Shown here piece after piece: positions 16,019-24,170 of a stretch of 27,103 nucleotides of DNA. Source of the stretch: Nostoc sp. GT001 (GTDB lineage: Bacteria; Cyanobacteriota; Cyanobacteriia; Cyanobacteriales; Nostocaceae). Location: positions 134,028 through 161,130 of the forward strand of contig NZ_JAUDRJ010000002.1 in the NCBI RefSeq assembly GCF_030382115.1, given 5' to 3'. Below the pieces are notes generated by a model, which was not told the DNA's origin, searched no databases, and saw nothing but the letters and a program-made list of their open reading frames with translations. How positions within the stretch are numbered: position 1 is the stretch's first letter; every line of letters begins with the position of its first letter. The position numbers were made by a program, and so were the translations under genes.

Positions 16019-16592
16019 TGTAGTACGTACCTGCTGTCGGTTGTTAGATTTAGCTTTGCAGCCAAATGATACGCTTGATGAAACAATTGAACAGCAATTA
16101 GTTCAACTTAAAGAGACAGCCTCTGGTGAAGGTATGTCCCTTGAAGAAGCTGCCCAGCACTTGATTGCAATGCGCGATCGCAAATCAGAAGTAGGCGAAC
16201 ATAAGTTCGACAAACGCGAGTATATCAAACAGCGATTTGGCATAGACCCAGAACAAGCTTCGCCCGACAGCTTTGTAGGAATACTTTACCGAGATGCAGA
16301 TAGGGGTATTCAGTTAGGGGAATTACGCCATAAGGTGGTGCTTGAATCTTCGACACTTGCTCTAGAAGAATTTGTTTTTCATGGGAGCAGTTCGCCTGCT
16401 GAAGGTGATACTTCCGTTCCGCCTGGTTACGATGAAGCGCAAGAGCGAATTAACTCGCGCATTAATAACGATTTTTTCGGCAAAGTGAACTGGGGGGAAG
16501 AGACTCATCCACTGTTGGTCGGTACATCGACACAGCAGCCGAGACAGTTGAAGTCCTCGCAGCCGAAAACCGGGCAATCTCCGAAGAAATAG
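15972..16592 (+). CDS. HTH-type protein with possible frameshifted end
   Basis: The N-terminus (HINKVAETLQVSPDVVRTC) looks like a helix-turn-helix, followed by acidic helices (SLEEAAQHLIAMRDR) and a domain with DKREYIKQRFGIDPEQASPD. ATG 15972 has AGGAG about 11 nt upstream; a TTG at 15963 is less likely. The C-terminal 30 residues (STQQPRQLKSSQPKTGQ) look like a non-native low-complexity tail. Over the same bases the -1 frame continues as a good helical sequence leading into the next membrane protein, so the real product may switch frame at the G6 run near 16492-16497. It overlaps the upstream HTH gene. Confidence 0.6.
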   Translation: MKHINKVAETLQVSPDVVRTCCRLLDLALQPNDTLDETIEQQLVQLKETASGEGMSLEEAAQHLIAMRDRKSEVGEHKFDKREYIKQRFGIDPEQASPDSFVGILYRDADRGIQLGELRHKVVLESSTLALEEFVFHGSSSPAEGDTSVPPGYDEAQERINSRINNDFFGKVNWGEETHPLLVGTSTQQPRQLKSSQPKTGQSPKK

Positions 16593-16600
16593 TAGCTCAA

Positions 16601-16861
16601 ATGCTACCCATCTGCTATCAAATACGGGATGAGAGTTTACTCAACTTGAGAAAGACATCTACCCAGGCAGTTGGTATAAATTTACTTTCGGTAGTAGCTG
16701 GTACTGTTATTGGGACGTGGGTAGCAGTCCCCCCAACTCAAGAGAGACAAGAAATTCCGAGTATTCAGCCAATTTTGATTGGTGTGGGTATAGGCGAATT
16801 AGTTGGCTTGATTCTGGCACTAGTAATAATTTGGTTTACCAGGGACGAACAAAAAACCTAA
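16601..16861 (+). CDS. Two-TM small membrane protein, possibly frame-fused to upstream gene
   Basis: Two membrane segments are visible: GINLLSVVAGTVIGTWVAV and LIGVGIGELVGLILALVIIW. There is no clear Shine-Dalgarno before ATG 16601, and the same frame is open upstream to 16469 with a protein-like sequence (YIDTAAETVEVLAAENRAIS), suggesting a longer protein that starts in the previous gene. Inner membrane localisation is likely. The conserved tail is short and charged. Role unknown; the location in the operon suggests a component of the envelope machine. Confidence 0.55.
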   Translation: MLPICYQIRDESLLNLRKTSTQAVGINLLSVVAGTVIGTWVAVPPTQERQEIPSIQPILIGVGIGELVGLILALVIIWFTRDEQKT

Positions 16862-16922
16862 TCAACTTTTCTCTCATCAAGGGAATTACTGATTTTAGTC
16901 GCATTATTGCCAGGGAGCAGTT

Positions 16923-17141
16923 ATGAGTGCAGCATTTGACTTTTTGGTTAACACAGCAGGCGGTTTATTGATGAACCTGGGTGTTTCTGGGATGGTGGGA
17001 CAATTATTGGGAGTGGGGGCGACCCTTGCCTTGCATCCTCTGTTGCTACTTACTGGAATAGTTGTCGGTGGTGCGGGAATTGCGATCGCGCGAGAGTTAA
17101 ACAAGCGCCCTCAATTGCAGTTGGTTGTTGATAATACGTAA
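16923..17141 (+). CDS. Small hydrophobic membrane protein, 72 aa
   Basis: Almost entirely hydrophobic and Gly-rich with two membrane spans (about residues 10-29 and 34-56) and a short basic end (RELNKRPQLQ). AGGGAG precedes ATG 16923. Like small pore or pilin-like subunits of conjugation systems (for instance the two-TM plan of VirB2-type pilins and VirB3), but no family signature is present. It lies between membrane genes of the operon. Confidence 0.6.
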   Translation: MSAAFDFLVNTAGGLLMNLGVSGMVGQLLGVGATLALHPLLLLTGIVVGGAGIAIARELNKRPQLQLVVDNT

Positions 17142-17151
17142 GGGGTGGACG

Positions 17152-17994
17152 ATGTTTACTCCTACACCTGTGCGAAATAAACAGCCAAGTCGCAGAAAGA
17201 AAAAGGTAAATGTTACCCTGTGGACGGTTTGTTCAACTGTTAGTGCGCTGTCTGTTATAGGGGCGGTTGCATTGATGGTTGGATGGAAGCAACAGGTTCC
17301 AGGTAATCAAATATCGGAGGTACAACAGGTAAAAGCGCAAGTTTCCCAAATTCGGGAAGTGTACTTAGAAAAGCTTTCCCGTACTGACTACAATATAGAC
17401 CATCTTTCCAGTTACTCCTCAGTAGAAGGTGCGCCTACTCTTACAGGCTGGCGACAGTTGGCGGCAGCATTGTGGGGACAGCAATTACGGAGTGAAATAT
17501 CCAGGATGCAGGCTAATGATAAATCTGGGTTTTACCGCCTTCACTATATGCCTGCACTGGAGATAGTTAAATTCAACTCGCTGGATGTTTTACTAGAAGC
17601 GGCTTCTGGAAATAATACTTTTTACTGGGGGTACCGCAAAACCGATGGTACGAAAGTTGAGGAGAAGATACCAACTGGGGCGGCTGCTGTTTTGATTTTG
17701 GGTAAATTAGAGGCAATTGATTACGCCCAAAACTTAGAATCTCAACCATCGGTTGATCTGAATCAAATGCTAATTCAGATTAAGAATGCTCAAGAACCAT
17801 ATTCTCTTGCACAGGCACAGCTGTTACGAGCGCGGGGGTATTTAGATCCAGTAGAGCAGATGGCACAGGTGGCAGACATCCGCGAGAGAATACACCAACG
17901 GGAGGAGCAAAGGCGGATGTATATCCAACAAATGAAGAAGCAATTACCTCAGCCAGTTCCTAATAAACAGCCTGTTAATAAATCAGGGGGGTGA
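17152..17994 (+). CDS. Bitopic membrane protein with periplasmic domain, 280 aa
   Basis: Basic cytoplasmic N-terminus (SRRKKKVNV), a single membrane anchor (about residues 22-43, TLWTVCSTVSALSVIGAVAL) and a large periplasmic part. The domain contains LTGWRQLAAALWGQQL, SGFYRLHYMPALEIVKFNSL, and a helical end with ERIHQREEQRRMYIQQMKKQ. AAGGGGTGG precedes ATG 17152, so the upstream in-frame TTG is not used. The plan is that of envelope-spanning assembly proteins, but I recognise no family. It follows the 72-aa gene by 10 nt. Confidence 0.65.
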   Translation: MFTPTPVRNKQPSRRKKKVNVTLWTVCSTVSALSVIGAVALMVGWKQQVPGNQISEVQQVKAQVSQIREVYLEKLSRTDYNIDHLSSYSSVEGAPTLTGWRQLAAALWGQQLRSEISRMQANDKSGFYRLHYMPALEIVKFNSLDVLLEAASGNNTFYWGYRKTDGTKVEEKIPTGAAAVLILGKLEAIDYAQNLESQPSVDLNQMLIQIKNAQEPYSLAQAQLLRARGYLDPVEQMAQVADIRERIHQREEQRRMYIQQMKKQLPQPVPNKQPVNKSGG

Positions 17995-17998
17995 TGTT

Positions 17999-18568
17999 AT
18001 GTATGCCAAGTTTGCTGCTGCGATAATTTGCATAGCTTTGTGTTCGCTCAATGTTGTAGCGGCAGTCAAACGTACCCCTATTCGTACTACCCTTGAAGGT
18101 TCAACTCGCACGACCGTCGAGATGATGCCATCTCCCAATTCAGGAGTGCATTGGATAAGTGCAGTTATATTTCTGGCTGGATTTGCTTGTTTTTTGGGCT
18201 GGGGAATTTCTGACTATAACAATGCAATTGAAGAAAGAGATGAACTGTCTGATAACTTGGCTAATCCTGGCAATCGACAACTTCATGTTGGTGCTTCTGA
18301 TACTGATATTCAGCCTTCTTTAATGCCCCCAGTATCACCTTCTTCTGGGATGAGATTAAATAGCGAATTCTCTGCCAAGAATGTAGTTCAATTTTCTCCT
18401 CGTTCTAGTGTTTCTGGCTTAGGGCGAGTACATAGTAGCCAATTTGTTGAAGATGGAGTGCAAAATCAACCTAGAATGTTATCTCCAGAAGAGTTTTATG
18501 CCCAACTTCAGGATGAAGATTTTTGGGAAGATACTAACTCCCAGGTAAATGATAAACCCGCCAGCTAG
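17999..18568 (+). CDS. Secreted/membrane protein, 189 aa
   Basis: The first 22 residues (FAAAIICIALCSLNVVAA) are a signal peptide or anchor, and a second hydrophobic stretch (ISAVIFLAGFACFLGWGI) lies near residues 53-70. The rest is polar, Ser/Pro-rich and low complexity until a conserved-looking MLSPEEFYAQLQDEDFWED near the end. ATG 17999 begins 4 nt after the previous stop, with a G6 run as ribosome-binding site. Unknown function; part of the membrane gene series. Confidence 0.6.
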   Translation: MYAKFAAAIICIALCSLNVVAAVKRTPIRTTLEGSTRTTVEMMPSPNSGVHWISAVIFLAGFACFLGWGISDYNNAIEERDELSDNLANPGNRQLHVGASDTDIQPSLMPPVSPSSGMRLNSEFSAKNVVQFSPRSSVSGLGRVHSSQFVEDGVQNQPRMLSPEEFYAQLQDEDFWEDTNSQVNDKPAS

Positions 18569-18590
18569 TTACTTAATTTGAGGTCATATT

Positions 18591-19082
18591 ATGAGCAGAA
18601 ATCAGCGCCGCAACTTTGATGTTGATTATTCTGAAGGTGGAGCAATTGTGCCTGTAAACCGCTTGCAAAATATGTTGCAGCAGGTACAGCAACAAGGAGG
18701 AATAGTAAATCAGCAACCTAACGTTTCTCCCATGACTACTTATGAGACTCAGCCAGTAGAAGTTAGATATATCAATGCACCTACTGCCTATAAGCCGAGG
18801 GTTCCTCAGATAGAGATTCCCTACATTGAGATTTGGAAAGCACATCGGCTCCATCCGCAAAATCCCTGGAGATTTGGCTGGTATCCAGTATATTTTTTAT
18901 CAGATGTAATTAAATCTCCTGTGGGTGTAGCTGGTGTGGGAGTGTGGTTGTTAATAATGCTGTTGAATTTTTTCCTAAATGGCAGTTACACCGGGCCGGG
19001 GTATGCGTCTGGGAAGAAGATTGAAGTTGTACCCAAGGAAGTTCCCTCTTTTGCCCTGCCTGTGGTTAAGCAGTTGGATTAA
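18591..19082 (+). CDS. Single-TM membrane protein, 163 aa
   Basis: The N-terminal 60 residues are cytoplasmic-like and Gln-rich (QNMLQQVQQQGGIVNQQP). Then an aromatic segment (IPYIEIWKAHRLHPQNPWRF) precedes a membrane span (VGVAGVGVWLLIMLLNFFL, about residues 107-125) and a short outer tail. The stop overlaps the next start in TAATG. It belongs to the same translationally coupled series; no family is recognised. Confidence 0.6.
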   Translation: MSRNQRRNFDVDYSEGGAIVPVNRLQNMLQQVQQQGGIVNQQPNVSPMTTYETQPVEVRYINAPTAYKPRVPQIEIPYIEIWKAHRLHPQNPWRFGWYPVYFLSDVIKSPVGVAGVGVWLLIMLLNFFLNGSYTGPGYASGKKIEVVPKEVPSFALPVVKQLD

Positions 19083-19423
19083 TGTGGGTAAAGGCAATTT
19101 TTTGGTTCGTACTGCTGGTATGGATTGCAGATATTTTACAACCGGGATATTTGCAGTTTTATAACTGGCGTAATGCTGTGGCATTGGTACAAAAGCTTCA
19201 GTTTTCATCGTCGGCTGTTGTACGCACTGCTGCACCTGGCGTGAATATATCTTCTACTCCTGTTCCTAAACGCTATTCTCCTCAACTAAGGGAACCTGCA
19301 ACATCTGGGGATGGCCTAAATTCTCCTGATTGCCGTGTGGCTAGGAATGATTTTGAGGAAGTATTGAGTACTGTAAAGATTGGTTGTTGGCAGGTTTCTC
19401 CTGCTAATGCGAAAAGGCGTTGA
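19082..19423 (+). CDS. Small secreted/anchored protein, 113 aa
   Basis: MWVKAIFWFVLLVWIADIL is a membrane anchor or signal sequence; the rest is a polar domain containing APGVNISSTPVPKRYSP and a C-terminal DCRVARNDFEEVL with two Cys (also GCWQVS) that could form a disulfide. TAATG overlap with the previous gene shows translational coupling. The C-terminal 15 residues overlap the start of the M23 gene. Unknown family. Confidence 0.6.
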   Translation: MWVKAIFWFVLLVWIADILQPGYLQFYNWRNAVALVQKLQFSSSAVVRTAAPGVNISSTPVPKRYSPQLREPATSGDGLNSPDCRVARNDFEEVLSTVKIGCWQVSPANAKRR

Positions 19424-20078
19424 GGGAATGCGAATAATCTTTGAAACTGACGGTGACAAGGAGGTTAGTAATTCGACTGTAACTAGTTTGAATGAGACGG
19501 TCGATACTAGTTCGAGTGCAAATTGGAGATATGCGATCGCAACCTCAGTTTTAATTGCAGCTATGGTCATTCCCCAGGTTTCTGGATGGATTGAATCTCA
19601 ACTGTTAGTTAAATCTCTCCAAGGTCTAATACTACCAAAAACTATTCGTAGTAATCAGGTTTTAAATAATCGTCGAATTGTCTTTCCAACTGCTGCTGGT
19701 ACTCCTATTACCTCAGAGTTTGGTTGGCGGATACACCCAATTACAGGCGATCGCAAGTTTCACGCGGGGATTGATTTTGGTGCAGCCAAGGGTACGCCAA
19801 TTTATGCGATTGATGCTGGTCGAGTGGTTTTTGCAGGCGACAAGGGTGGTTATGGCAAAGCGGCTGTTATTCAGCATCAGGGAAGTTTATCTACTCTGTA
19901 CGGTCATGCCAGTCAGCTGTATGTACAGCAGGGACAACAAGTTGTGCGTGGACAGATGATTGCGGCAGTAGGTAGTACGGGCTTTTCGACGGGGCCGCAT
20001 TTGCATTTTGAAATTCGCTCTTATGGTGTAGCGCAGAACCCCCGTCCTTATTTACACGAATATTTAGCTAACCGTTAA
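19407..20078 (+). CDS. Membrane-anchored M23 (LytM) peptidase
   Basis: This is an M23 family metallopeptidase that would cut peptidoglycan cross-bridges in the periplasm. An N-terminal segment (residues about 45-65, YAIATSVLIAAMVIPQVSGW) anchors it. The catalytic domain starts at SEFGWRIHPITGDRKFHAGIDFG, with His119 and Asp123 (H-x3-D) as zinc ligands, and ends with HLHFE (His198-His200), the expected active-site triad of the LytM fold. Both zinc motifs are present, so it should be active. ATG 19407 is used; ATG 19428 (MRIIF) is an alternative, neither with a well-spaced Shine-Dalgarno. In conjugation systems such enzymes open the cell wall locally. Here it sits next to a lysozyme and an FtsK-type pump. 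Confidence 0.9.
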   Translation: MRKGVEGMRIIFETDGDKEVSNSTVTSLNETVDTSSSANWRYAIATSVLIAAMVIPQVSGWIESQLLVKSLQGLILPKTIRSNQVLNNRRIVFPTAAGTPITSEFGWRIHPITGDRKFHAGIDFGAAKGTPIYAIDAGRVVFAGDKGGYGKAAVIQHQGSLSTLYGHASQLYVQQGQQVVRGQMIAAVGSTGFSTGPHLHFEIRSYGVAQNPRPYLHEYLANR

Positions 20079-20104
20079 AGATTATTTAGCTATTGGCAAA
20101 AGAA

Positions 20105-20932
20105 ATGCAAATTGTACCGATTTTTATATCAGGTGTAGTTGGTGCAGCCTGCTCTGTTGCATTTTCTTATGGAGTAGCTTCACTGCCATGTGGATTGGTA
20201 TCAAAGGGTGCGGATACTATTTGTCAGGTACGTAGCTTTGGTAAGGCACTTGATAGTTGGAAATTTGGGTTTATTGTTGGTGGTTTGGTTGGGTTTATTT
20301 TGAGTCCTCGCCATCAATTTATATCCCGTTTTAAACCCATTCATCTGTCAACTGCTTCCTTAATTACTTTGGGTATTTATTTCTCAATTTCTCAAAGTAC
20401 TGGTGTTTCTTCAGGGTCGTCAAATAGTTTAACAGGAAGAGTTAGTACAGGTTCTTACTCACCACATCCTTATTCACCACGTTTGAGTGCTTTTTTAGCG
20501 ACAATTCGTTGGGCAGAAACAGGAACTAGTGACACAGAAAGTTATCGCAAGTTAGTATTTAATGGAACTTTTAATAATTTTTCTACACACCCGTTAAAGA
20601 AACAGTGCGCTCCTATTAATGGTAAAAATGTTTGTTCAACTGCGGCTGGTGCTTATCAAATGTTGGATAAAAGTTGGTATGACCTTCAGCCAAAGTTAAA
20701 CTTAAAGGATTTTAGTCCAGCTTCTCAGGACAAGATGGCAATTGAATATATTCGTCGTAATAATGCCTTAAGTGATGTTGAAGCAGGAAGGTTTGATACT
20801 GCGATATGTAAAGTAGGTAGGGTATGGGCCAGTCTTATTTGTAACTCGTATAATCAAAATCCAAAATCTTTAGCGCAGTTGAGAATTTATTATCAGCAGC
20901 AATTACAAAGAAATGAAATTTCTAGGAGGTGA
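20105..20932 (+). CDS. Membrane-anchored lambda-endolysin-type lysozyme (GH104-like)
   Basis: The C-terminal 150 residues follow the phage lambda endolysin pattern: FLATIRWAETGTSD with Glu138 as the likely catalytic acid, then YRKLVFNGTFNNFSTHP, CSTAAGAYQMLDKSWYDL, FSPASQDKMAIEYI and VWASLICNSYNQ. The usual role is cleavage of peptidoglycan glycan strands. Two or three hydrophobic stretches precede it (about residues 1-25, 53-66 and 81-93), so this is a membrane-tethered periplasmic enzyme and not a phage lysin. ATG 20105 is taken; TTG 20093 is in frame. It directly follows the M23 gene, so the operon supplies both a peptidase and a glycosidase. Confidence 0.88.
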   Translation: MQIVPIFISGVVGAACSVAFSYGVASLPCGLVSKGADTICQVRSFGKALDSWKFGFIVGGLVGFILSPRHQFISRFKPIHLSTASLITLGIYFSISQSTGVSSGSSNSLTGRVSTGSYSPHPYSPRLSAFLATIRWAETGTSDTESYRKLVFNGTFNNFSTHPLKKQCAPINGKNVCSTAAGAYQMLDKSWYDLQPKLNLKDFSPASQDKMAIEYIRRNNALSDVEAGRFDTAICKVGRVWASLICNSYNQNPKSLAQLRIYYQQQLQRNEISRR

Positions 20933-20942
20933 ATATTTACTA

Positions 20943-23114
20943 ATGTTAGTACCCCACAACGATAAGATAGAATCTCAAAAACAACAAGTTTTGGCTGCAA
21001 TTATGCAAGCAAAGCAAGATGGTTTAAGCAATGAAGAGATTATGGAGAATGTACGAGAAGCTTTACCTTCCTCAATGGTTTCTTATACTGAAACTGTTCT
21101 ACAACAAATTGATTTTAGAGCAAAATTATCACGTCCGCTTAGAGAATTTAATTTAGAATTTTTATTTCAGGTAATATACGAATCAGTAATTGCAGGTACA
21201 AATGATGAAGAAATATTATCAATATGTGCAGAACACTGTACTTTAAACCAGTACGAGTTTGCACGTTATGCACTTGAATATATTCATCTCAATCGGATGC
21301 CATCGCAGTGGGAGCAAAATAACGTATATCATCAGATAATTGAGATAGTTAATATATCACCTATTGAATCTTTATTTGAATACATTGAATCAATCAAAAA
21401 TATTTATCTTAAGCAGATTGGATATGAAGTAGTTCAAGAGAATCTTTATAATTTATTTTTAAGCAATAAACAAACTAGTTATTTTACTGATTTAGCTAAT
21501 AAATCTAGAGATAAATTCATTAAAAACTATTGCTGCCGAACGGCAGTGCTTGTTGCGCGTGCCACGGGTAAACCATTAGATTTAAAGCTGACAGAAGATG
21601 GCTCAGTGATTTTAAAAGAGCCTAAATCTTTAGATAGAAATACTGGTGCAAATGAGATTGTTGCTTCACAGATTTTAACTATGGTACAGGCAGGGAAACT
21701 ATTAGTCGATACTCTCGAAGAATTTAGTATTAATGCCAAATATGTTGATGCTAAAACGGGACCAACATTCAACCGCATTAAGGTAAAACTGGGACGAGGT
21801 GTAAGTTATAAAAAAGTAGAAGATATTGGCAATGACTTAGTGCAGCAGCTTGGTGAAGAGTTAAACTTAAAAGTTGCACCAATGGTGAGTGTAGTGCCTG
21901 GAGGAGTTGTATTTGACATACCCCGATTAGACAGACAATTTGCTTATTTCCGTGATTATTTTACTTTTGACGGCGAACCTGACATTCATTCGGTGTCTAT
22001 CCCCGGTGGCGTTGATGTTGATGGCACCTATGTGGAAATTCCGCTTTATAGCGACAACGTGACTCATATCCTGGGTGGTGGGCGGACGCGGGGTGGTAAG
22101 TCGCAGTTTGAGAAAGCAGCAATTTTGTATTTGGTGAGACGATATGCACCTTCTGTTGTTCGGTTGGCACTTTCGGATGTCAAACGCGTGACCTTTGGTA
22201 AATTTGATGGGCTACCCCATCTTGTTGCCCCAGTTGCGCGTGATGCAGAGTCTACCGCTAACTTGCTTGATTACTTGGTAGAAGAAATGGAATTGCGCTA
22301 CCAAGAATTTGAGTGCCACAGCAGTATTGAAACGATCACACAGTACAACTCACGGTTTGCACCTGATTTTGTCATGCCGCGAGTCATTTGTCTGATTGAC
22401 GAGTGTTTTGATTTACTTTCTGATGATAACTACTGCGATCGCATTGAGACTGCGCTGATGAAGTTGCTTGCAAAAGCGGGTGGTGCAGGGATTCACGTAC
22501 TTTTGTACACCCAGCGACCTGATAAAAACGTGATTGATCCGTTGATTCGCTCAAACTTTCCAGCCAAGACAGCCTTTGTTACGACTCGCCCTGAAGACAG
22601 TTGTATTATCCTTGGGGACGATAAAGACAAACGTGCAGTTTATTTACTGGGATACGGAGATTTCTTGTACAAAACGACTGAGGTGGTGCGACTCCAGGCG
22701 TTTTATGTAGCTGACGATGAAGACCCTGAATACTTCCAGCAATTACTCCTAGAAGCTAAAAATCAAAACGACCCCTATACTGCATGGAAATCTGGGTTAG
22801 ACTTTGATGAATTTGTCGCTAGTTTGTATGGTGAGAGCAATAGTAAGGACATAGGTAAATCTAAAGCTACTGCTGTTACTAAAACTAAACAGTCCAAGAC
22901 CGATTTTGAGGGCAGTTTTAACTTTAAGGTACAGCTTGATGAGGAAGCAAGAAACTCAATTTTGAATTTGCATCAAAAAGGCTATCAACTTGATGAAATT
23001 GTCAAAGCGGTATTCAATTTATCCCGTCAAGATGGTAGATCGTACAAGAAATTTAGAAATGTTGTTGAGGATTTTTTAAATAGCTTGAAAGGGGGTGAAG
23101 AAGATGATATTTGA
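20943..23114 (+). CDS. FtsK/SpoIIIE-type DNA translocase
   Basis: A RecA-fold DNA pump that should move double-stranded DNA through a hexameric ring. An N-terminal helical half (about 230 residues, repeated helices such as KQDGLSNEEIMENVREAL) is followed by an FtsK alpha-like region (TFNRIKVKLGRGVSYKKVED, then VPGGVVFDIPR). The motor has Walker A GGRTRGGKS (residues 379-387), Walker B VICLIDE (Asp486-Glu487) and HVLLYTQRP. A C-terminal helical region with QDGRSYKKFRNVVEDFL may bind DNA, like a gamma domain. Unlike FtsK it has no membrane spans, so the membrane partner must be another operon gene. AGGAGG (20924-20929) precedes ATG 20943 by 13 nt; ATG 20913 would start inside it. The C-terminus overlaps the RusA gene. 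Confidence 0.92.
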   Translation: MLVPHNDKIESQKQQVLAAIMQAKQDGLSNEEIMENVREALPSSMVSYTETVLQQIDFRAKLSRPLREFNLEFLFQVIYESVIAGTNDEEILSICAEHCTLNQYEFARYALEYIHLNRMPSQWEQNNVYHQIIEIVNISPIESLFEYIESIKNIYLKQIGYEVVQENLYNLFLSNKQTSYFTDLANKSRDKFIKNYCCRTAVLVARATGKPLDLKLTEDGSVILKEPKSLDRNTGANEIVASQILTMVQAGKLLVDTLEEFSINAKYVDAKTGPTFNRIKVKLGRGVSYKKVEDIGNDLVQQLGEELNLKVAPMVSVVPGGVVFDIPRLDRQFAYFRDYFTFDGEPDIHSVSIPGGVDVDGTYVEIPLYSDNVTHILGGGRTRGGKSQFEKAAILYLVRRYAPSVVRLALSDVKRVTFGKFDGLPHLVAPVARDAESTANLLDYLVEEMELRYQEFECHSSIETITQYNSRFAPDFVMPRVICLIDECFDLLSDDNYCDRIETALMKLLAKAGGAGIHVLLYTQRPDKNVIDPLIRSNFPAKTAFVTTRPEDSCIILGDDKDKRAVYLLGYGDFLYKTTEVVRLQAFYVADDEDPEYFQQLLLEAKNQNDPYTAWKSGLDFDEFVASLYGESNSKDIGKSKATAVTKTKQSKTDFEGSFNFKVQLDEEARNSILNLHQKGYQLDEIVKAVFNLSRQDGRSYKKFRNVVEDFLNSLKGGEEDDI

Positions 23115-23562
23115 ATTAACGATGCCTTTACCTCCTAGTATGAACGAGATTATTAACCAGGCACGGTCAGGTTGGCAAGCCAGCGCTGGACTTAAGAAGT
23201 ACTGGACAAACTTAATTGGTGAATTTGTTCGAGAATGTGAATTTTGTTTAGATGGTGCAGTTTGGATTGAATTTCATTGGTATCTCAAAAATTTTGGACG
23301 AGATAGCGATAACGTAGCTGCTGCCGCCAAATTTATCATGGATGGTCTGGTTACAGGACAAGCAATCCGTAACGATAACTTGACAGTTATCCAATCACCT
23401 GTAGTTCATTATTATCATCGTAGTAGTGGTGATGATGGTGTGCTGTTGAGACTTTCACAATCACCTGACTTTCTGTTAGATAATTTTATTGTATCTAACC
23501 AATTTTCCCGAAACAGCTTAGAAAAGCATAGCCAAAAAATCACATATTTAGTGTCAATTTAA
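23104..23562 (+). CDS. rusA: RusA-family Holliday junction resolvase
   Basis: RusA enzymes cut four-way DNA junctions. The N-terminus (LPPSMNEIINQA) and the core GRDSDNVAAAAKFIMDGL, then AIRNDNLTVI, match the family; the expected metal-binding Asp set is at Asp67, Asp69 and Asp91, essentially the same spacing as in E. coli RusA (Asp70, Asp72, Asp91), although the usual DD is ND here. A tail of about 35 residues extends beyond the family core. ATG 23104 follows GGGGGTGA with good spacing; GTG 23095 is also in frame. It overlaps the end of the FtsK-type gene, so the two are translated together: the translocase and a junction resolvase probably act on the same DNA. Confidence 0.88.
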   Translation: MIFELTMPLPPSMNEIINQARSGWQASAGLKKYWTNLIGEFVRECEFCLDGAVWIEFHWYLKNFGRDSDNVAAAAKFIMDGLVTGQAIRNDNLTVIQSPVVHYYHRSSGDDGVLLRLSQSPDFLLDNFIVSNQFSRNSLEKHSQKITYLVSI

Positions 23563-23596
23563 CTTATAGATATATTGGATTTAAAGGATGACGATA

Positions 23597-24076
23597 ATGT
23601 TACGTTATAAAGACTACCGTCAGTTAATCGATCGGGTAAATGCAGGCAAGAATATTAACCTATGGGGCAAGCCAAATATTGGTAAGACTCTTACTGTTAA
23701 AAACTGTTTACTCAAGGATATTAACTTAGAGTCTGTTTACCTCAATCTTGAATATCCTTTTAGTGTGGATCATCTATTCAACGCTATTCCTATTAGCTTC
23801 AGTTTTTACTACCAGCAGGATTGGCAAAATATCATAAGCGAATTATCTGATGGTTATAATAGGCTGCTGGTGATAGATAATTTTGATAGATTGCATTTTG
23901 TTAGCAATACTTTTAGCCACGACTTATTCCGATTACAACAGTTAGCTCAACTAGAAAATTTTTCTTTACTGTTAATATCTCGTATGCCGCTAGAATATTT
24001 CCATTTTCCAGATTTTGCTAACTATTTTGAAAAATTGGAATTGAACGAAACTAATACTTGGACTTTTGGACAGTAG
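23597..24076 (+). CDS. Small P-loop ATPase, AAA/STAND-like
   Basis: Walker A is GKPNIGKT (residues 24-31) and Walker B is LLVIDNF with Asp94; SLLLISRMP after it resembles sensor 1. At 159 residues it covers only the core nucleotide-binding half of an AAA/STAND ATPase, so either a separate lid is absent or it works as an accessory subunit. AAAGGA lies about 9 nt before ATG 23597; an earlier ATG at 23588 lacks spacing. It closes the main block of the operon, 34 nt after RusA. Role could be ATP-driven partner of the translocase or of the resolvase. Confidence 0.75.
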   Translation: MLRYKDYRQLIDRVNAGKNINLWGKPNIGKTLTVKNCLLKDINLESVYLNLEYPFSVDHLFNAIPISFSFYYQQDWQNIISELSDGYNRLLVIDNFDRLHFVSNTFSHDLFRLQQLAQLENFSLLLISRMPLEYFHFPDFANYFEKLELNETNTWTFGQ

Positions 24077-24102
24077 ATATATTGTTTGTAAATATCGTTT
24101 TT

Positions 24103-24170
24103 GGTGATATTTTACTCCGGGTGGAGTGTTGTTTTAAGCAACAAAGCAAGTTCGACTCTTGCTATCACCA
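24103..24170 (+). tRNA. tRNA-like gene with UUA anticodon (reads UAA)
   Basis: The ends form a perfect 7-bp acceptor stem (GGTGATA with TATCACC) with A73 as discriminator. A perfect T arm (GCAAG, loop TTCGACT, CTTGC) follows the universal T-loop consensus. The anticodon arm TGTTG-TTTTAAG-CAACA has a 5-bp stem and 7-nt loop, putting anticodon UUA at 24134-24136, complementary to the ochre stop codon UAA. A CTCC-GGGT-GGAG D-like stem has a very short loop, five nt separate it from the acceptor stem, and the variable loop is only two nt. The 68-nt total is short. It is thus a degenerate or specialised tRNA: a suppressor tRNA, a decoy or a decaying remnant. CCA is not encoded. Confidence 0.55.

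Noticed and set aside
20105..20932. Prophage lysis gene
   Set aside because: The lysozyme domain is phage-like, but it has its own membrane anchors and lies next to an M23 peptidase and an FtsK pump, with no holin, capsid or tail genes.
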